From Arvicola amphibius (lineage: Eukaryota > Chordata > Mammalia > Rodentia > Cricetidae): a stretch of 64,000 nt of DNA. The translations under genes were made by a program, and so were the position numbers. The notes under the pieces were generated by a model that was not told the origin of the DNA, did no database searches, and saw only the letters and a list, made by a program, of their open reading frames with translations. Each line of letters starts with the position of its first letter. The first letter of the stretch is position 1. The stretch covers positions 44,042,107 to 44,106,106 of the forward strand of contig NC_052065.1 in the NCBI RefSeq assembly GCF_903992535.2, given 5' to 3'. Positions 46,826-57,468 of the stretch are shown piece by piece.

Positions 46826-47879
46826 CTTTAAATCAAGTTCTGGCTTCATTACTTTATGTAGTTGACAGCTACTTCTCCCAGCCCTCCACATCCCTTTCCT
46901 TACATCTTAGAAGTTTTAGCTCGGTACAGGATTGCTTGGAAGAGTTTATTCCCCTTGTCTCTTGCAGATAGAAGTAGCAATATGATTAAGTAGTACTTTT
47001 CACATTCCTGGTGACTAATCTGTAACTGTAATGGAGCTACTTTTGAGAACACTCTAGGCATGGGTGAGCAAGAAGCCCAAGGGAGGATCCCCTCAGTTTA
47101 CATGGGAGCCGAGCTGCTGAATTAGGACACATTTGCTACGGAAAAAGCAAAAATCTTAGCGCCGTACCACTGTGGCATTTATTTCTCAGTCACAGATTTG
47201 TAAGTTGTCATGAAATGCAAATCTTGAGGCAGGTTGTCTACAAATGTATTTAGCAAGGCCATCTTGACTATGTGCACTATTTGATAGAAGGGTGTGACCC
47301 CTTCCTTTTCTGAACACATATAGATTTCAAAACAAGTGGATCTGGATGCTGGAAGATATGGGTCAAGTTCAGCTGTAGCCTACAGCTTGCTCTCATCATC
47401 CTGAGGGCCCTCGGATGATCTCAGGAGAGTGCTGCTTCTTTTCCACAGCAGCAGTTGGATCTGGTTTGCAGTTCCTGTCACATGCAAATCCAGTGTTTTC
47501 CTCAGAGGCTGCGTCACCACAGAACGCTACTGTCTCCTCAAAAGTTTGAGTTTTGCTTCTGCAAACCCTCTTCTAGATGCCTAAACTGGGCAATCCCCTA
47601 TTCCCTTGCTTCCCATTCACCCTATACGTCATAAGCATGTCCTGCCCATTTTCTGTATTCTGGGTATTGTGACAACATAACTTGACGAAAGCAACTTAGA
47701 ATAGGAAGTGTTTGCCACAGCTCACGGTGTCAGGGCACAGTCCACTGCCGTCAGGAAGGCTTGCTGTCAAGAGCAGTTTCAGTTGCGGTAGTTAGTCATG
47801 TGACATCCACAGACAGGGAGCAGAGAGAGATACATGCTGATGCTTAGCTTACTTGCTACTGGAAATGTTTTACTAGTAC
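46826..47879. other. Unassigned sequence
   Basis: Nothing recognised with confidence. 47,690-47,860 (CAGGAAGGCTTGCTGTCAAG, GGGAGCAGAGAGAGATACAT) may be an old rodent LTR relic. Confidence 0.3.
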
Positions 47880-48365
47880 ATTTTTATGAATTCTTTGAGA
47901 ATTTCACACCATCTATCTTGATGCGTCATATTCACCATACCCCACTCACCCTTAACACTCTTCCCAGACTGACCCCTTCTCTATAGCCCCCTACCTCTTG
48001 TCTTTTTTTTTAAAGATACTAACTTCCAACAGATGCCTTCATCCTCTAGATCTTACAATATATTTTCACCCCTTCTTCCTGAATGTTGAGGTTTCCTGAC
48101 CCTTAAGTGTAGGGGATGTGTTGTAAATGTTTTTTAGGAATGGGCGTCCCACAGTCAGTTGATTTCTGCATTTTGACCAGTCATTTTCTACTTTTGATTC
48201 TGTCCAGGAGCCTCGTCCATGGAATGGTGCCGTCTACATTCCGGGTGACTCTTCCCTCCAATTAAACGGCTCTGGAATGGTCCACTCACAGATGTGCCTA
48301 GAGATGTGTTAGATAGGTAACTCTAAGTCTTGCTATGATAAAATTAAGATTAGCCATTATACTAA
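47880..48365 (-). repeat. Lx-type LINE-1 3' region
   Basis: TTTTTATGAATTCTTTGAGA, ATTTCACACCATCTATCTTG, a C-rich block and TTGAGGTTTCCTGACCC parallel the antisense 3' region at 29.1-30.0 kb. Confidence 0.5.
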
Positions 48366-48420
48366 CCGTGTGGAACACTGAGCTCCACCGTCTTTTCAGC
48401 TGCCTAACAATAACCTTTAT

Positions 48421-48584
48421 TTTTGTTTGTTTGTTTGTTTTTCAAGACAGGGTTTCTGTGTGTAGCTTTGGTGCCTGTCCTGGAACTCATACTGTAAACT
48501 AGGCTGGCCTTAAACTCACATAGATCTGCTTGCCTCTGCCTCCTGAGTGCTGGGATTAAAGGCAAGCACCACCACTGCCCGGCC
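48421..48584 (-). repeat. B1 SINE
   Basis: (GTTT)n, TCAAGACAGGGTTTCTGTG, GCCTGTCCTGGAACTCA, TGCCTCTGCCTCCTGAGTGC, GGGATTAAAGGCAAGCACC: full-length antisense B1. Confidence 0.92.
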
Positions 48585-48724
48585 TAATAATTACTTTTTA
48601 TATTAAAGCTTCTGTTGAAATAACCAGGATGATTTGTTTCTTGACATCACTGTGACTAGTTCCCTGGACTAACTTCTATGTAATAACCCCAAAGAACTTC
48701 TTGCATGAGATAGTTTCTTTTAAT

Positions 48725-49930
48725 TTTATTAATTTTTAGTGAACATAAGTAGTGGGATTTTAATGAGATTTTGTATATGTATAACATTGTTCCTTGTTGC
48801 TATCTACCCTCATCACCTTCCAATGTTCCCTCTCCATGCTTCTGTTGCTCTCCTTCTTCCAAACAAATAGTTCTCCTTTTGCTGTCAAGTCATATACATA
48901 TACATGCACATGTATAAATATATAGAAGTGTGTATATACAATTAAATCTAGGTTCTGTATATGAGATAGAAAATATAATATTTGTCTATTTTTTCTTTAC
49001 AATTATCTGTAGTAAGGAGGCCACTATTTAGTTCCCGGCCACTTAGCCCGGAAATAATCATACAGAAACTATATTATTTAAATCACTGCTTGGCCCATTA
49101 GCTCTAGCTTCTTATCGGCTATTAATTGAACCCATCTCCATTAATTTGTGTATTGCTTACTGGCAAAGTTTCAGCATGTCTGTCTCTGGCAGAGACTCCA
49201 TGACTTCTCTCTAAGTCAGCCCTTCTTTCTGCCAGCATTCACTTTAGTTTTCCCGGCCTACCTATATTCTATCCTATTAGGCCAAGGCAGTTTCTTTATT
49301 AACCAATGGTATTCACAGCATACAGAGAGGAATCCCACATCAATTTTCTTCTCCCTCATGATTCCTTTAGATCCCTTTCTCACTCCACATAGTCCATTTA
49401 TTGTCATGTCATATAATGTATATAATGTACACACACATATACACATATACACTTATATCTAGGTTTTATACGAGAACATGCAATATTCATCTCTCTTTTT
49501 CCTTATAATTATTTACACCTCCTTTTCCCTTTAGAAGTAGACCCCCCTTCATCCCATATAGTTTCGCTTCTATTTTCATGTTATGTACAATATGCACACA
49601 TAGACCCTTTAAAATCTAGATCTGCATACAAGAGCAAATACACCCTATCGTCTTTCTGAACTGCTTATTTCAATTAACATGATTCCAGTTTTACCCATTT
49701 TCCTGAAAACTTCACATTTCCACATGCCACATTTCTACTCACTCCTCTGTTGATGACCATCTTTGCTGATCCCATGTCTGGGGTGTTGAGAAAAGTACTA
49801 TAGCAAATGCGAATGTGCAAACATGTCTTTGGTATGTTTAGAGTCCTTGGATGTATATGCAAGAGGGATATATCTAGATCATATGGATGTTCTAGTTCTA
49901 GTTGCTTTTCTTTTAAAGATAGAGATATGA
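48725..49930 (-). repeat. LINE-1 remnant split by a solo LTR
   Basis: Flanks of the LTR at 49,008 read as one decayed antisense L1: CATCACCTTCCAATGTTCCC before it and TGATTCCAGTTTTACCC, TAGATCATATGGATGTTCTA after it, the latter like the complement of ORF2 near its end. Confidence 0.5.
49008..49342 (-). mobile_element. Solo LTR, class II ERV, minus orientation
   Basis: Read on the minus strand it starts TGATGTGGGATTCC, contains GGTTAATAAAGAAACTGCC (also in the LTRs at 1,819, 4,497 and 29,268) and ends in CTACA. Flanks are ATTATC (49,002-49,007) and ATTTTC (49,343-49,348), a 6-bp target duplication with one change. It is a diverged cousin of the mys-like LTRs. Confidence 0.8.
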
Positions 49931-50204
49931 CACCTCTCCATATGTATGACTCCTATGTCTGCTTATTTATAACACAAAATCCCCTCTCCCCATCCTCCAT
50001 CTGAGACCAATTTTTTTTTCACGGTCAGAGCATTTTGTTTCCTCAGTAATGGGTGTGTAGAAAACCGAACTGTGTTTATTTGACTATGAAAGACAAGAAA
50101 AGAATAAAACGAGAAAATAAGGTATTTGTGTGAAAAACCTGACAGCAATTGTTACCTGTGAAACGCATAGTAACGTGAACTAACAGAATGAAGGAGTCTG
50201 TTAT

Positions 50205-50353
50205 TTGTTTTTTGTTTTATTTTGAGACAGGGTTTCTCTGTGTAGCCCTGGCTGTCCTGGAACTTGCTGTGTAGACCAGGCTGGCCTCGAACTCACAGGA
50301 GATCTGCCTGCCTCTGCCACCAGATTAAAGCTGTGCACCACCACGCCTACCTG
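50205..50353 (-). repeat. B1 SINE
   Basis: TTTTGAGACAGGGTTTCTC, GTGTAGACCAGGCTGGCCTC, GAACTCACAGGAGATCTGCC and TGCACCACCACGCCTACC; antisense, with a small deletion before the A box. Confidence 0.93.
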
Positions 50354-50466
50354 CCGGGTGCCTCAGACTTTCTTTTTTCTACTTTTTTTTGAGACTTTCT
50401 AAAGAATGTAGCTGAGCTAGGGAGGAGCAAAGGGCTAGGAAATTCCTGTGAGCGAGCGTCTGTACG

Positions 50467-50620
50467 CTTTTGTTTGTTTCGAGACAGGGTTTTTCCTGTA
50501 GCTTTGGAGCCGGTCCTGGAACTCACTCTGTAGACCAGGCTGGCCTCGAACTCACAGAGATCCTCCTGCCTCTGCCTCCCGAGGGCTGGGATTAGAGGCG
50601 CGCGCCAACACCGCTGGGTA
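50467..50620 (-). repeat. B1 SINE bordering the CpG island
   Basis: TTTCGAGACAGGGTTTTTCC to GCGCGCGCCAACACCGC, antisense. AGCGTCTGTACG (50,455-50,466) and AGCGTCTGTGCG (50,621-50,632) are its target duplication (11 of 12). It retains several CpGs and sits about 70 bp from the island. Confidence 0.93.
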
Positions 50621-50689
50621 AGCGTCTGTGCGTTTCAATTTTGGGAGCTTAGGTGGAATGGCAAGCCTTAAGGATGGCCCTCACTTTGT

Positions 50690-51600
50690 ACCGGATTGTG
50701 CCGAGTCTTTTACCGGGTGGCACTCCCAGTTACTCCGCCTCCTCCTCCTCCCCCCGCCTGAGAAAACAGGTAAAACTCTGAGCCCGGATCTCACTTCGCG
50801 GGCAGTTCTGGGAAGCGGCAGGCCCACGGTCCCGCGCAGGCGCGGTAAACGTTCCACGTCCGGCCCATTTCCGACGGGGACGAGCATTCGCCCGGGCTCA
50901 TTTATCACCTTTCCCGTGGGGACCCCGCCCTCTGGTTCCTGTAGGGAAAACCTCGCGAGATCGCTTAGGGCCGGCCCCCCCCAGCGGTGCCATCTTTGTG
51001 CCTGGCGAGCGAAGGCGCCCGACGGAAGCCCCGAAGCCCGCAGCTCTCCTGCCTTGCTCTCCCCGAGACCGGATCCAGGAAATACGAGGCGGGCCTCAGT
51101 GGGAGGGACGCCGTGAGGGAGGAGGGAGAGGCAAGGGGGCGGCGGCAGCGGCGGCTCACACCGGATCTGCCCTCGGCACGGCGCGTACAGGAGGGGGGTC
51201 GGCCGGGGAAGCGGTGCCCGCCCGGACCCCCCGCGGGAGTCAGCTGAGGGTGCGGGGGCCAGGCGGCAGAGCTCGGAGCGACGGCTGGGTCTCGGTGAGT
51301 GGCGGCGAGAGGCCCGGCACCTGCCCGAGGCCAAGACTTTGGGGCTGCCCTGGGGTCGTCCTAGTGACCCCGCGCCCACGACATTGGGCGTGTGCGAGAC
51401 TGCGGGGGTTCAGGGGCTCGGCTTGGCCTCCGGCTGTGAGCAGACACGGGGAAGTACGAGGCTGCGGGAGGTCTGCGCAGGGCCTGTCGTGGCGGCTGCG
51501 CCCGCCCGGACGCCCCAAACGCCCCGAGGCCGAGGGGAGAGGGAGTGGCTGCGGGTGTGTGTGGGGGGGGGAGAGGCTTGATTGCCATCAGCCCTCGGGA
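50690..51600. promoter_or_regulatory. CpG island, candidate housekeeping-type promoter
   Basis: About 900 bp of dense, undepleted CpG in an otherwise CpG-poor window. There is no TATA box. Visible motifs: NRF1-like CGCGCAGGCGCG at 50,833, CCTCGCGAGATC at 50,947 (one base from the TCTCGCGAGA box), ETS-like CGACGGAAGCC at 51,018, a GGCGGC run at 51,137 and several GGGCGG/CCGCCC boxes. Such islands usually drive broadly expressed genes and may fire in both directions; the splice donor below favours the plus strand. Long frames over it are GC artefacts. Confidence 0.85.
51000..51294 (+). other. Putative non-coding first exon (start unknown)
   Basis: The strongest donor in the island is GGTCTCG/GTGAGT at 51,294/51,295, an almost perfect U1 site within GC-rich sequence. 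The upstream 300 bp is stop-open in one frame (from 50,998) but has no convincing Kozak start or domain, so it reads best as 5' UTR. The transcription start is a guess near 50,950-51,050. I do not recognise the gene. Confidence 0.5.
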
Positions 51601-52720
51601 GAAGGGGAATGATGCCTGGACATCTGCAGAGTGAACCTCTCCGTACAGGTCTCCAGCCTCAGTACGGTGTTCCGGGGACTAGGGCTCGCCAGGACTGAGG
51701 CTGCTTCTCTTGAAGGGGCTGGGACTTGTGCACAAGGTTAGTAATAATAGTAATGATTGTTGTGCAGGAGGTTTGCAAATAATTGTTGGCAGGTGGTGAG
51801 GAAAGCGAAGACCTCGCCTTCGTTTGACGATGACATTAAGCAGCCCTCCGAGGTCCAGCAAGAGATTCGAGTTGTTCCTAGTTGGAGGCTTAGGGTTTAG
51901 TGCCGTGTACCTGCTTAGAAAGTACAGTAAGTAGGATGGGTGGAGGCGAGGTGTAGACAAGGTAAAGGAGAAAGTAAGTTGCACAATAAAGAACCAAAAG
52001 TTCGTACTCTCGATGAGTCGGAAGATCAAGCATTGTCTGTACTGAAGCCTAGCGCTTAGATTTTTGTTTTTCTTTTGAGAAAAATTCCTGACAAGACAGG
52101 GCTCTTCAGTTATGCTCTTCACTAACGTTTGTCAGTTTGCGCCATGTCTTTACTTGTGAGTTTGTAAAAGGAAAGGAAGGAATCGTGTGAACTGAGCTGG
52201 CTCTGTACCCTTGCATGGGGTGGGGGAAGTTTCCTTTTTGCTTTACGAATGATTTGTAGAGCTATAAAAGAATATGCATAAAAAGAAAACATGATCAAGA
52301 AGGCTTATTTTTAATGGACATTTAACTGTGTCATGTTCAATTACAGAGTACATCATTTCTTATGGTAATTCCCCCTCCCTGCAATGGACACTAGAAAAAT
52401 GCAAGTACTCCTTAAATTCTCCACATACATAGTTTTAAATCAGTGTGTTATATGAATTTCTACAGGTCTAGAAGTCTCCCTCCCCTTTGGCCTAGAATTG
52501 GCCTAATCAAGGCAAAGTTGACTTTAGTGAAGGTAGATATTAAATATACAATTGCCATGGTTACATTTGACAGAGCTTAGTGAATGTTCAATCACGCCGA
52601 ATTTTCTTCTGTTTATCTGACACATTCTTTTCTTTAATTGCAGACCACCCTGTACAGTTTGTGTGGAAGCAAACCGAGTTACCATTGAGTATATACAGTC
52701 ACTGGACTTGCTGGGCAGTG
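51295..52720 (+). other. Putative intron 1, proximal part
   Basis: GC content falls off from 51,600. No transposon is recognised here. A frame of 147 codons on the minus strand (51,679-52,122) has no domain and I do not call it. An acceptor-like TTCTTTTCTTTAATTGCAG ends at 52,643. Confidence 0.4.
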
Positions 52721-52724
52721 TGCG

Positions 52725-52905
52725 TTTCAGTGTAATCCTCAGAGTTGCTCTGTGCTAAGAAAATGTCGCTGCTATCAGATAACGACATCTACCTCCAGTC
52801 TTCTGGAGTTTGCACAGCTGAGGTTGTCTAGTGAGCACGGGGCAGTGCTGGAACTCAGAGCCATGTGCGTCTGGTTCGAGACTGCTTTTTCCACATGGTC
52901 TGTAT
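52725..52905 (-). repeat. MIR (near full length)
   Basis: TGTAATCCTCAGAGTTGCTC, TTTGCACAGCTGAGGTTGTC and TGCTGGAACTCAGAGCC followed by TCTGGTTCGAGACTGC are, in order, the complement of the MIR core and tRNA-like head. It explains the ATG-containing frames at 52,752-52,934. Confidence 0.78.
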
Positions 52906-55619
52906 GTGTTGATGTGCAGACACGAGTTAACTGAGAATGCAAAGTTTTGTTGTAAAGAAACCATTCGATTCTGTTGAAGATTGTCGGGTGTCCTTAACAA
53001 AAGATAATCTCGGGAATTTTTTTCATTTGTGATGTATTCATTTTCTAGACAGAGGTGCAGTTTGAGTTGATGAGTAAAGATTGATTCCAAATAGCTAATA
53101 GTGACCTATACCTGAAATTCATGTTTTTGGTAACCTCGCCTTCTGTTCAGCATACCTAGGATGTCATACCTCAAAGAGTAAATGTTTTATTTACTCCAAT
53201 CTTAAATCCTATTTAAAATTGCAGTACTAAAGTAAAACAGGAGCATATTTATAGGGGCCTCACTCTGCTTTGCAGGAGTTTTATGGTAACACACGGTTCA
53301 ATTTTGCTTTTCTTCTTTTCATGTAGTTTCAAAGTTTTACAGTTAGATTGTGTTTTGCAGAAAATGGGGTCAATACTAAGACAAGCAACAGCATCTCTTA
53401 TGGGCCTAGTGATGGACAGAGTTTAGATATCCCAGAGCAGTGCGTGTCTGCGCTGTCGGTGAAATCACGGGGACATTTTGCAGAGGTGTCGGGGCGGTGG
53501 AGGCATTACTCTTGGCTCCTGCTGGTCTCTGCTGATGGATCTCTCATGTGCTGTTGAGCTCATCCGTCCTAGCTCTTATCTCTGTTCAAGAGAGAGGCCC
53601 CACATCTGGGTAGAGTTCAACTGGAAGAACAGCCAGGCAAGTTGGGGGGTGGGGTCAGCAGGAAGATGACACCTAAGTGGTGCTCATCCTCCAGCAGGTC
53701 ATTTGGTCAGAGTTAACCATGTGGTTATCTTTGACTGGAAAGCCTAGAAATGCTGAGAGGGTTTGCTGCTTCATTGTTAGAGATGTAAACTGTTTTAGGA
53801 GTGGAGCAGCACTGGCTCTTGGACATGGAAAAAGGATTTCTGTGTTACTCAGTGTATATCTGGGTATGTGGAGTGTGGGGTTGTTTTAAATAACACCTTA
53901 CAATCTTGACAGATAATCTTTGGGCTGAAGGAACAAGTTTTTAATTATAGTTGTACTCCGAAGAAAGAGTTAAATATACTTTACTTGGGAAGGGAATTAC
54001 TCCTGGTATTTGGCCTATTAGAGTGGAAAATATTGATAAATGATAAAGCCTACCAAATAAACAGAAAGCAGTGCTGACATGATTTGCATGATCACTATGC
54101 AAAAAAAGTACACCAGAAAATTGTATGTCTCTAGAAGTTTATTTTTATACCTTTGACATAACCCTATATTAATATCCTAACCATAATTATTCATTTATCT
54201 AAAAGTGAAATGGATGTAATGAAATACTTGGAACTGTCAAACTGAATCCTAAATATTTAAGAGCATTTTATACTTTAATTAATTGAGATCTCTATTAGAT
54301 TACTACCCACATCTCCAAAATTTCACTTTTCTTCCTACTTAAAATCTCTCAGCTTATATTCCTTCCTCTCTTATGCTGTTCCTGCCCCTCCCTGGGTCTT
54401 TCCTTTAGCTCCCAGCTGACGCTGGAGTCTTTTGCAGTGTTCATGAAGAGTGAAGAGGGCTTCAAAGCCTTTATGTCCATCCTCTGGTCTGAATTCTTTT
54501 GCCCTAGCAGGTCAAGAGGAATGCACTTAAGACCCCATGGCCCACTAGATTGTGTCTTAAAAAGGAGAATGAGAATAACGGACGAAGTGAGGGAGCCAGT
54601 GCAAGACTCTTGCTCTGGCTTCTCGTCTCTCTTCTCCTTAAGAGTCAAGAAGCTAAGTTTGTAGAAGCCAGTGGGCAGTGTTCCGTCATTCTCTCCATTA
54701 CCCACCCCACTCTCATCCTCTGTAGTCCTTCCTTTCAGCTGTTGTCTCAACTTCATCCGTCTCTTCACTAGGTTTCACCGTATTCATCTCTGATCTCTCC
54801 CCTACCCCCCAGCTCTGACTTCTGTCCTTATTTCATGCCCTTTCTCCTGCTCTGCTTTGATCAGATCTTAAGGAAGCTCAGACTTTCCTCAGTGAGGGAA
54901 GATTTCCTTCTATTTCCCGAACTTAATAGGGCGGAGTGGGTTGGCTTGTTACTGAGTTGGAATGCTAAATGGATTTTCCTATAGAACCATTGCCCACAGA
55001 GCTTGGTGGCTTGTGTACTTCTGTTACCTTATGGATGTTTAGGTTTTCCTGGATTGCTTTAGAAATGTAGTGCCTTAGTCTTGGTTTCCCGTGAAGCCCA
55101 TGGCTGAAGTTCAAATAGATGATTTGAAAACACAGCGAGGCAGGTGTACATAGGAACTTAAAGTAGTTGTGACAGAATGCACAAGACTTGTACAAGCCCA
55201 GACTTCTCTCAGCTTAGTGAGGGGATCTGGGCATAAAAGTTACTGCAGTTCTTAGCTGCTTGGAAAAAGAGAGTTATTTTTCTCTAACAGTGTGGACCCT
55301 GGTAAGCGGACCACACCAGTGGAAAGACACACATCCAAGAATATTTGGGCAGCACAAATTTGTTCTGATTTTTTTTAAAAGAACATGAAGTTGGGAAGGA
55401 TGGGGAATCTGGGAAGAGTTGGTGGAAGGAAAGTGAGTATGACTGAAATACATTGTGTGAAAATATAAAAAAAGTAATAAAACATTAGTTCCAGAAACTT
55501 ATGGAGGTTACCTGCTTTTTGTTACTTAGTGAGAATAGTAGATAACCCACTTTTGGCTGTCCAAATTTAGTCCAGTTATGTTGGTGAGATGGCTCTTTCA
55601 GGAAATAAACTGATAGTTT
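52906..55619. other. Intron-like unique sequence
   Basis: 2.7 kb without recognised SINE or LINE. A minus frame at 54,349-54,768 (139 codons) is the longest here; it is Lys/Glu/Ser-rich, lacks any known domain and has no splice or promoter context. Confidence 0.4.
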
Positions 55620-55621
55620 TT

Positions 55622-55782
55622 AACTTTTATTTATTTTATGTGTGTTGGTGATTTGCCTGCATATATCTGCATCACATGCATGAGTTGCATACCGTTGTGA
55701 GCCACCACGTGGGTACTAGGAATGAAATCTGGGTCCTCTGGAAGAACTGTCACTGCTCTCACCCATCAGGCCATCTCTCCAG
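55622..55782 (-). repeat. B2/B3-type SINE
   Basis: TTTATTTATTTTATGTGTG, TTTGCCTGCATATATCTGC, GTGAGCCACCACGTGGGTAC, TCTGGGTCCTCTGGAAGAAC and AGGCCATCTCTCCAGC: antisense, well preserved. Confidence 0.9.
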
Positions 55783-55807
55783 CTGTGATAAAGAGTTTTT
55801 TAAGTCT

Positions 55808-56008
55808 GTGTCTTTTAAAATATTTATGCATATGGGTGTTTTGCCAGCATGTATGTCTGTGCACCACCTGCCCAAGTAGACAAGATGAGGCTATGAGGCC
55901 CTGGGAGTAGAGTTCTAGAAAGTTAGATGCCTTCTGGCTTCTAGGAATTGAACTTGAGTCCCCTGGAAGAACAGCTGTGTTATTAACCATGGAGCCATCT
56001 TTCTAGCC
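55808..56008 (-). repeat. B3-type SINE
   Basis: AAAATATTTATGCATATGGG, TTTTGCCAGCATGTATGTC, GAATTGAACTTGAGTCCCC, GGAAGAACAGCTGTG and GGAGCCATCTTTCTAGCC in antisense, in tandem with the preceding SINE. Confidence 0.88.
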
Positions 56009-56624
56009 TCCTGATAGGGTCTTTTAGATTTTCAGTGAAAATTTTCTGAATTTTGGTACACATTTTGAAATAACACATATATTTGTTCTATCTCAGGTTA
56101 GTGTTTGTCATTAAAGCAGATCGTATTGTGGTGTTAGAGCAACAGAGTTCTAGTTTGTTATGAAAGGAATATCTTGTTCATGCTGTTTTTTGCTGATGCT
56201 GTGAAACTTTTCAAAGGTACTGTCCATCTTGCTGTTATTTACTCTAGTTTACTTAGTGGTTAACTTGGACAGTGTGTTTTACCTGAAGATTTTAAAGGTT
56301 TACTAATTTGTTGTGATAATAGTGTTATTGGCTGTGATATTCAGACAATTCAATGAGGGACTTCAAAGTGAGAAAAGCAGAGCCAAATTTATTTTATACT
56401 TGTTCTCTGTAAAGGTATTTAATCTTAGCTTGCTTGAAGGAAATTGTCCCAATAAAAGGCACAATAATGCTTTAAGGGTTGCTCCAGGCCATTCTTGTTT
56501 GAAAACTGAATTTCAATTTGTACCCTCTGTTCATTTTAAGTTTACCAAATTCTCTAATTACATACAGAGTATGATAGCTTAAAAAACATCTCTGCAGGCA
56601 AAATTCTGAAACAACTAGATCTTT
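56009..56624. other. Intron-like sequence
   Basis: Nothing recognised. A plus frame at 56,313-56,582 (89 codons) lacks domain or splice support. Confidence 0.4.
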
Positions 56625-56785
56625 TGACACAGACTAGCTCTGTGTTTTGGGGCAAATTGCTTAATCTCTGACCTGTTTCTTCAGTTTTGAAATGAGGATA
56701 ATGTGGTATTTACCTCGTGAGGATTAAATCGGCCAGAGGATATATTATATTTAAAGCATGACTAGCGGTAGTAAATGCACAAAAG
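56625..56785 (+). repeat. MIR (well preserved core)
   Basis: CTAGCTCTGTGTTTTGGGGC, AAATTGCTTAATCTCTGACC, TTTTGAAATGAGGATAATG and TTACCTCGTGAGGATTAAAT follow the MIR consensus order over about 150 bp, in sense. Confidence 0.88.
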
Positions 56786-57313
56786 AATTGTTTTTATTAC
56801 TAACATTGTCATGGTCATTAATACTTGAGTTTCCTTCTGAGATGATATCCTTTTTATTGTGGTGGAGTAGCTGTAAAAGATGTCTTTACTTCCTTGATAG
56901 TAACACTTAAAGCCAAAGCTTATTGAGAGGCCCAGTCTAAATGTATAGTAACTGCCAGATCCACCGACAATTGTGCATAGTTCAGAAAACCCGTAGAATA
57001 TTAAGATTTTTTTCTGCAGCCCTATTTCTGTCATGGAAAGTATAAAGAACTAAGCCTCTATGATGTATGAGTAAAATAGGATTGAATAACTAGTTTCTTT
57101 ATTAAAATTTAGTGATATTGGCATCTATAAAGCTAGAGTCTGTAGAGAGGGAGCCTAATTTCTATAAGGTCTATAAAGACTTCTTTTAAAATTGAAATAA
57201 ACACCACTTTCCCACAGGAAAAAAAATGTATATAGTGTTGTGCTTCTCAGAGTAGTTCAGTGTATCTGAATTTGAATATTGATAGTCCTGTAAAACTAAC
57301 TTGTCTGTGACAG

Positions 57314-57468
57314 TGTATCAGCAAAACCATGCAGACAGAACATCAGGTACCAGAAGATTATGAACGTAGCCTTGCTGAAAAGGCAGTGGCTCCTCCCTCC
57401 GCACGAGCAGCAAAGACTCACCATGCCTTGAGGAAAAGCTTGCTTTTCTGGTGGAGGTTGAGGATAGG
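57314..57468 (+). other. Candidate internal exon with start codon (weak)
   Basis: A branch-like CTAAC and acceptor GTGACAG end at 57,313; the donor ATAGG/GTGAGT is at 57,468/57,469. ATG at 57,329 opens a frame that stays open through the donor for 46 codons, beginning MQTEHQVPEDYERSLAEK; the two other frames contain stops. The peptide is not one I recognise. It could be exon 2 of the gene driven by the island, a cassette exon or chance. Confidence 0.25.

Noticed and set aside
50681..51379. Longest frame of the window, 232 codons on the minus strand
   Set aside because: It lies in the CpG island, where high GC lowers stop frequency. Overlapping frames on both strands are equally long, composition is Arg/Pro/Gly/Ser-rich, and there is no domain or splice evidence.
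50998..51612. 204-codon plus frame across the putative first exon
   Set aside because: It runs straight through the strong donor at 51,294 into intron-like sequence, and has the same GC-driven composition.
52752..53090. Coding exon after the acceptor at 52,643, with ATG at 52,763
   Set aside because: The ATG frame stops after 22 codons and the sequence is explained by an antisense MIR.
54349..54768. 139-codon minus frame
   Set aside because: No domain recognised, no promoter or splice context, and plus-strand frames of 73-75 codons overlap it; it is probably chance in unique intronic DNA.
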